NCBI GenBank assembly: GCA_900547945.1
Contig: URIT01000143.1
Location: 1 to 7,581, forward strand
Length of the DNA: 7,581 bases
From: an uncultured bacterium
GTDB taxonomy: Bacteria; Verrucomicrobiota; Kiritimatiellia; RFP12; UBA1067
Direction: 5' to 3'
In this document: positions 4,629 to 7,581 of the stretch, piece after piece
Layout of the letters: each line of letters starts with the position of its first letter
Numbering within the stretch: position 1 is the stretch's first letter
Program-made: the position numbers and the translations under genes
Notes under the pieces: model-generated
What the model saw: only the letters and a program-made list of their open reading frames with translations
What the model was told of the DNA's origin: nothing
The model's database searches: none

Positions 4629-7581
4629 TTAGCGTACAAGCAGCAGCGTGCCGCGCGGGCGCACGAAGAGGACGCCCGGCCCCGTGATGAACGGGCACGT
4701 CGCCGCGTCGAGGACGCCCGCATGGAAGCGCCCCGCGTAGCGCACCGTCCGCACCTCGTTCGTCACCGGGGCGTCGAGCGCCAGCGAGGCCCCTTCGTCC
4801 ACGTCGATGTCGAGATCCTTCGGCAACGTCGGCGCGGCCGCCCGCGCGACCTTCTCTACCACGATGCCGTCCAACAGACCGCCACAGGAGAAATACCGGG
4901 TACTGCCCGCGATCTTCTGCGCAGACTCCTTCAGTCCGCTGAACCCAATCACCCCTTCCCCCGCCTCCGGCACCTCGAAGAGGAACGCATGGCGCACCCA
5001 CCGCTCGCGCGTGTCGGGCGCGAACCGCCCGATCTCATTCGTCACACCCCCGCGCGCATACCACGCCCGGAACTCCTGTCCGCCGAACAGGTTCAGCTCC
5101 TCCGGTCTGCCGTTGTAGCGGTAGAACCGGTCGATCGCCGCCACGCTCAGGCGGTAGGTCCCCGCCTCGGGGAACGTGACCGTGCGTGCGAGCGTGGCGC
5201 GGTTGCGCACGCCCACGCAGTGGCGGTCGTCGTAGTCGACGTCGCACCAGGCGCCGGGGATCCGATCCTCCCGCTGGCCCTCCACCAGGCCGGCGCCGTC
5301 GTGGATTTCGCTCGGCTCGCCGACGCACGTCCAGTCCGCCAACGCGCCCTCCTGCGTAAACGTCTCGTCCAGCACCGCAGCCGTGTCCTGCGCCTCCAGC
5401 CGCACGTCGTCAAGCGCGACGAGCGAACCGCCGCCCGCGAACGCCAGCTCCACGGCCGCGTTGTCCGCCGCGACCTGTACCGTGAAGGCATAACGCCTCG
5501 TCCAATCCGTCGTCCGCACCGTGCCGCAGGAGGCCCCGTTCCAGAAGACCCCGATCTCCGTCCGGGTGTTCGTCGTGCGGGCATCCGCCGCCGTCGAGGC
5601 TGCCGCGAAGGAGAGCCGGTACGTGCCCGCGCGCGCCACCCGGACCGTCTGGGCGATCCGCGCCGCGCCGTGCAGGACCAGATGGCGGCAACCCTCCGCC
5701 GGGCGCAGCGCCGTCTCCCGTCCGTTTCCGATCCGCTCCACCACCACGGCGTCCGCCGCGCCCGCCGTCTCGCACGCCCAGCCGCCGAGCGATGCCGGGT
5801 TCTCAAGGTACGTCCGCCCAAAGGCAAACGGCGCCGACTCGAAGCTCGGGTTCGCGAGCGTCACGTCCGCCGTCCCGGCCTCCAGCCAGTCCACGCGGAA
5901 GTCGTCCACCAGCGCGACCGTGTTGCCGGGGATCACCGTGCTGTCGCCGCCGGTCGCGTCACGGTAGGCCTTGCTGTTGTTCGCGTCGCCCCGCAGGGTG
6001 AGCGTGTGGACGCCCGCCGCGAGCCACGGGAGGCGGAACGCGCAGGGCTGCCACGCCTTCTCCCGGGTCTGGACCTGTGCGACCTCCTCGCCGTCGATCA
6101 GGATGTGCGTCTCGTGCCCGACGTAGCCGGGACGCTGCGCGATCCAGAAGGAGAGGCGGTAGACGCCGTCCGCCGGGAGCGTGAGTGCCGTCTCCAGCCC
6201 GCCCCGGATATGGAGCACGCCACAGTAGACGCCGTCCGGGTAGCGCTGCCCCGGCACGTTGTAGTAGTAGTGCGCCGCAGGGTCGTCCGTCCAGCGCGTG
6301 ACCTTTCCGTCCTCCGTCGATCCCTCCAGCCGCACGCTGCGCCAGCCATGCGTCGGCGCGTCGGGCTTCAGGCTTCGGTCCGTGTCCGGCTTGATGTCCG
6401 CATCCGCGAACGCCTCGAACGAAGGGTCCTCGATGGTCCCCACGAGGTTCGTGGGGAAGGCCGATGCGCCGAACGCACGCGGGGCGAAGCGGAGCGTCCC
6501 TTCCCGGACGGCAAGATGCGCGACGTCCGGCGCGAGCACGTCAACCGCAAGCGTCCCCGTCCCCGTCTTCACGACCGTTCCCGCCGGGGCCTCGGCGGCG
6601 GCGACCACCCCCGTGGCGGACGCCGCCAGCGCCGTCCCCGCCAGCGCCTCGAACGCCACGGGCTGGGCGCCGTCGAAGGAGCCGCCCGCCAGCGCGACGC
6701 GCGGCGTCTCGCGGCTTTCCGAGCCGTCCAGCGTGGCGAGCGTCCAGTCCCCGTCGCCCGTCTTCAGCACCCGCCCCGCGCCGGCCGTCGCGAGGGAGAG
6801 GGCCGCGCCGCGCGTCCCCCACTTGCGCTGCAGGTAGGCCGCCACGGCCACGCGGTTCGATTCGTCGAGCGGCGAGGCGAAGAGGATCACCTCGCACAGG
6901 CGCCCGCCGCCCTGGCGGTAGCCGTCGTTGTCGTTGGCGATCGCGTTGTGCGAGAAAAGGCCCTCCACGTGCCAGCCGTCGCGCCCGGGCGTGATGTCCA
7001 GCAGCTGGTAGCCGCCGTTGGGCCCTGAGACGGACGGATCAACGGGCCGCCCGTCCACGCGGAACAGGCCCGACGCCAACGTGCGCCACCCGCCCGCCGG
7101 CTGGAGGAAGGCCGTCGGCAGCGTCCCCTCCGCCAGCGTCTTGTAGCTCTTCGGCGCGAACACCGCATGGTACGAACCGGGATTGAAGACGAAGCCGTAG
7201 CCCCCGTCCTGCGTCCCCAGAACGGCGAACGCCTGCCGCACGCCGCCCACGGCGAACCCCGACCCGTCGGCGGCGGCGAAGCGGACGTTGCGCCCGCTCG
7301 AATACCTCCCGAAGTCAACGTAAGCGCACGCGCCGCCCGACGCGGGGACATAGCGGGGGAACCACCCTTCCGGGTCGGGCGCGTAGGCGGCGGAGTGGGC
7401 GAGGTTCGTGAACGCGACGGCGCGCGGACGCACATACGGGTTCGCCGCCGAGCCATCCCCCGTCTCGCGCGCGTCGAGCCACGTCCCCACGGTCCCCGCC
7501 ACCCCGTCGGCGGGGAGGATCGTCGCGGGGCGGGCGGCGTCGAGCCAGAGGGCCGCCGCGTCGAGGGCGGCGGGCGCGGGC
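4629..7581 (-). CDS. Large modular beta-rich surface/secreted protein, 5' partial (gene A)
   Basis: The frame is open from the window edge to a TAA at 4629-4631, giving 983 residues with the N-terminus missing. A GTG at 7500-7502 could be taken as the start, but the frame continues upstream and reads ALDAAALWLDAARP, so the real start lies beyond 7581. In fragment numbering, residues 1-255 look like a concanavalin/LamG-type region of the LWLDA type, ending in YLQRKWG. Residues 262-368 contain two KTG-D/T-G motifs (K273, K338) followed by an LAVREGTLRF strand, like autotransporter-associated beta-strand repeats. Three jelly-roll-like modules follow at about 380-568, 572-730 and 736-910. A tail with PTLPKDLDIDVDEGASLALD ends in GTLLLVR. 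I see no catalytic motif. Binding a glycan or a cell-surface role is inferred from the module types. The layout is typical of large Kiritimatiellota proteins. The stop lies 18 bp before gene B. Confidence 0.85.
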   Translation of the reverse strand, partial: PAPAALDAAALWLDAARPATILPADGVAGTVGTWLDARETGDGSAANPYVRPRAVAFTNLAHSAAYAPDPEGWFPRYVPASGGACAYVDFGRYSSGRNVRFAAADGSGFAVGGVRQAFAVLGTQDGGYGFVFNPGSYHAVFAPKSYKTLAEGTLPTAFLQPAGGWRTLASGLFRVDGRPVDPSVSGPNGGYQLLDITPGRDGWHVEGLFSHNAIANDNDGYRQGGGRLCEVILFASPLDESNRVAVAAYLQRKWGTRGAALSLATAGAGRVLKTGDGDWTLATLDGSESRETPRVALAGGSFDGAQPVAFEALAGTALAASATGVVAAAEAPAGTVVKTGTGTLAVDVLAPDVAHLAVREGTLRFAPRAFGASAFPTNLVGTIEDPSFEAFADADIKPDTDRSLKPDAPTHGWRSVRLEGSTEDGKVTRWTDDPAAHYYYNVPGQRYPDGVYCGVLHIRGGLETALTLPADGVYRLSFWIAQRPGYVGHETHILIDGEEVAQVQTREKAWQPCAFRLPWLAAGVHTLTLRGDANNSKAYRDATGGDSTVIPGNTVALVDDFRVDWLEAGTADVTLANPSFESAPFAFGRTYLENPASLGGWACETAGAADAVVVERIGNGRETALRPAEGCRHLVLHGAARIAQTVRVARAGTYRLSFAAASTAADARTTNTRTEIGVFWNGASCGTVRTTDWTRRYAFTVQVAADNAAVELAFAGGGSLVALDDVRLEAQDTAAVLDETFTQEGALADWTCVGEPSEIHDGAGLVEGQREDRIPGAWCDVDYDDRHCVGVRNRATLARTVTFPEAGTYRLSVAAIDRFYRYNGRPEELNLFGGQEFRAWYARGGVTNEIGRFAPDTRERWVRHAFLFEVPEAGEGVIGFSGLKESAQKIAGSTRYFSCGGLLDGIVVEKVARAAAPTLPKDLDIDVDEGASLALDAPVTNEVRTVRYAGRFHAGVLDAATCPFITGPGVLFVRPRGTLLLVR
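4851..6443 (-). repeat. Three divergent jelly-roll-like modules in tandem, inside gene A
   Basis: Each module opens with a related strand: EDPSFEAF (D at fragment residue 385), NPSFESAPF (N577) and LDETFTQEG (D738). Each then carries a G-x-YRLS core strand (Y474, Y654, Y809) and closes with a D-rich strand: VDDFRVDW, LDDVRLE and LLDGIVVEK. This order (N/D-P-S-F-E opening, TYRLSF middle, DDV/DDF ending) is common in carbohydrate-binding jelly-roll domains. The modules are 155-190 residues long and diverged, so they are protein-level repeats and not DNA repeats. The family number and the ligand cannot be assigned by eye. Confidence 0.7.
6477..6797 (-). other. Region like autotransporter-associated beta-strand repeats, inside gene A
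   Basis: Two units begin with KTGDGDWTLATLDG and KTGTGTLAVDVL, 65 residues apart. The second is followed by LAVREGTLRFAPRA, matching the usual pattern of a KTG-x-GTL strand and then a G-TLRF strand. Such repeats form beta-helical stalks in passenger proteins. Only about two units are present, so this could be a short linker between the N-terminal concanavalin-like region and the jelly-roll modules. No beta-barrel translocator is visible downstream in the protein. Confidence 0.55.

Noticed and set aside
3394..5001. A 535-codon open frame on the minus strand, and the similar one at 843-1973
   Set aside because: Both are out-of-frame readings of genes A/B and of gene C. They are dominated by Arg, Gly, Ala and Pro and have no domain, while the overlapping real frames carry clear motifs.
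4158..7028. A 956-codon open frame on the plus strand
   Set aside because: It lies antisense to genes B and A and crosses their boundary at 4611-4628. The product is Arg-rich and low in complexity, with no recognisable motif. It is explained by GC-rich codon use on the minus strand.
7500..7502. A GTG start for gene A
   Set aside because: The frame stays open upstream to the window edge and encodes the ALWLDAARP motif of the same domain, so a start here would cut the domain.

Overview
The window is GC-rich and gene-dense, and all coding sequence I can support is on the minus strand. I read three co-directional genes, transcribed from high to low coordinates. Gene A (4629-7581) has its 5' end outside the window. 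Gene B (2877-4610) is complete. Gene C (1-2899) has its 3' end outside the window. A and B are 18 bp apart, and B and C overlap by 23 bp in different frames. Each internal start has a plausible Shine-Dalgarno sequence, and I see no terminator or promoter between the genes, so the layout is operon-like.

Two of the three proteins begin with a readable signal peptide (B and C). The third (A) is made of extracellular-type beta modules, so all three are probably exported. A is a large modular beta-rich surface or secreted protein: an LWLDA-type concanavalin-like region, a stretch like autotransporter-associated beta-strand repeats, three successive jelly-roll-like modules and a characteristic short C-terminal tail. 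B resembles six-hairpin (alpha/alpha)6-barrel glycosidases, with WIRD and DTWDF motifs. C has an N-terminal LamG-like domain, a second beta-rich region, a probable TIM barrel resembling glycoside hydrolases and a C-terminal beta-sandwich. The simplest reading is an export-linked set for binding and cutting a complex glycan. The substrate cannot be told from the sequence.

The architecture of A, its LWLDA and YLQRKWG motifs, its C-terminal tail and the high GC suggest a PVC-group bacterium, most likely Kiritimatiellota, with Lentisphaerota or Verrucomicrobiota as alternatives. This rests on recognising the style of the proteins, not on a marker gene.

No gene-free stretch longer than 18 bases is present. 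I saw no tRNA, rRNA, CRISPR array, insertion sequence or integrase. The very long open frames on the plus strand (up to about 1020 codons) are antisense shadows. Gene C is easy to miss because it has no stop codon inside the window; I translated it codon by codon from 2899 to 2 and found it open throughout (966 residues).
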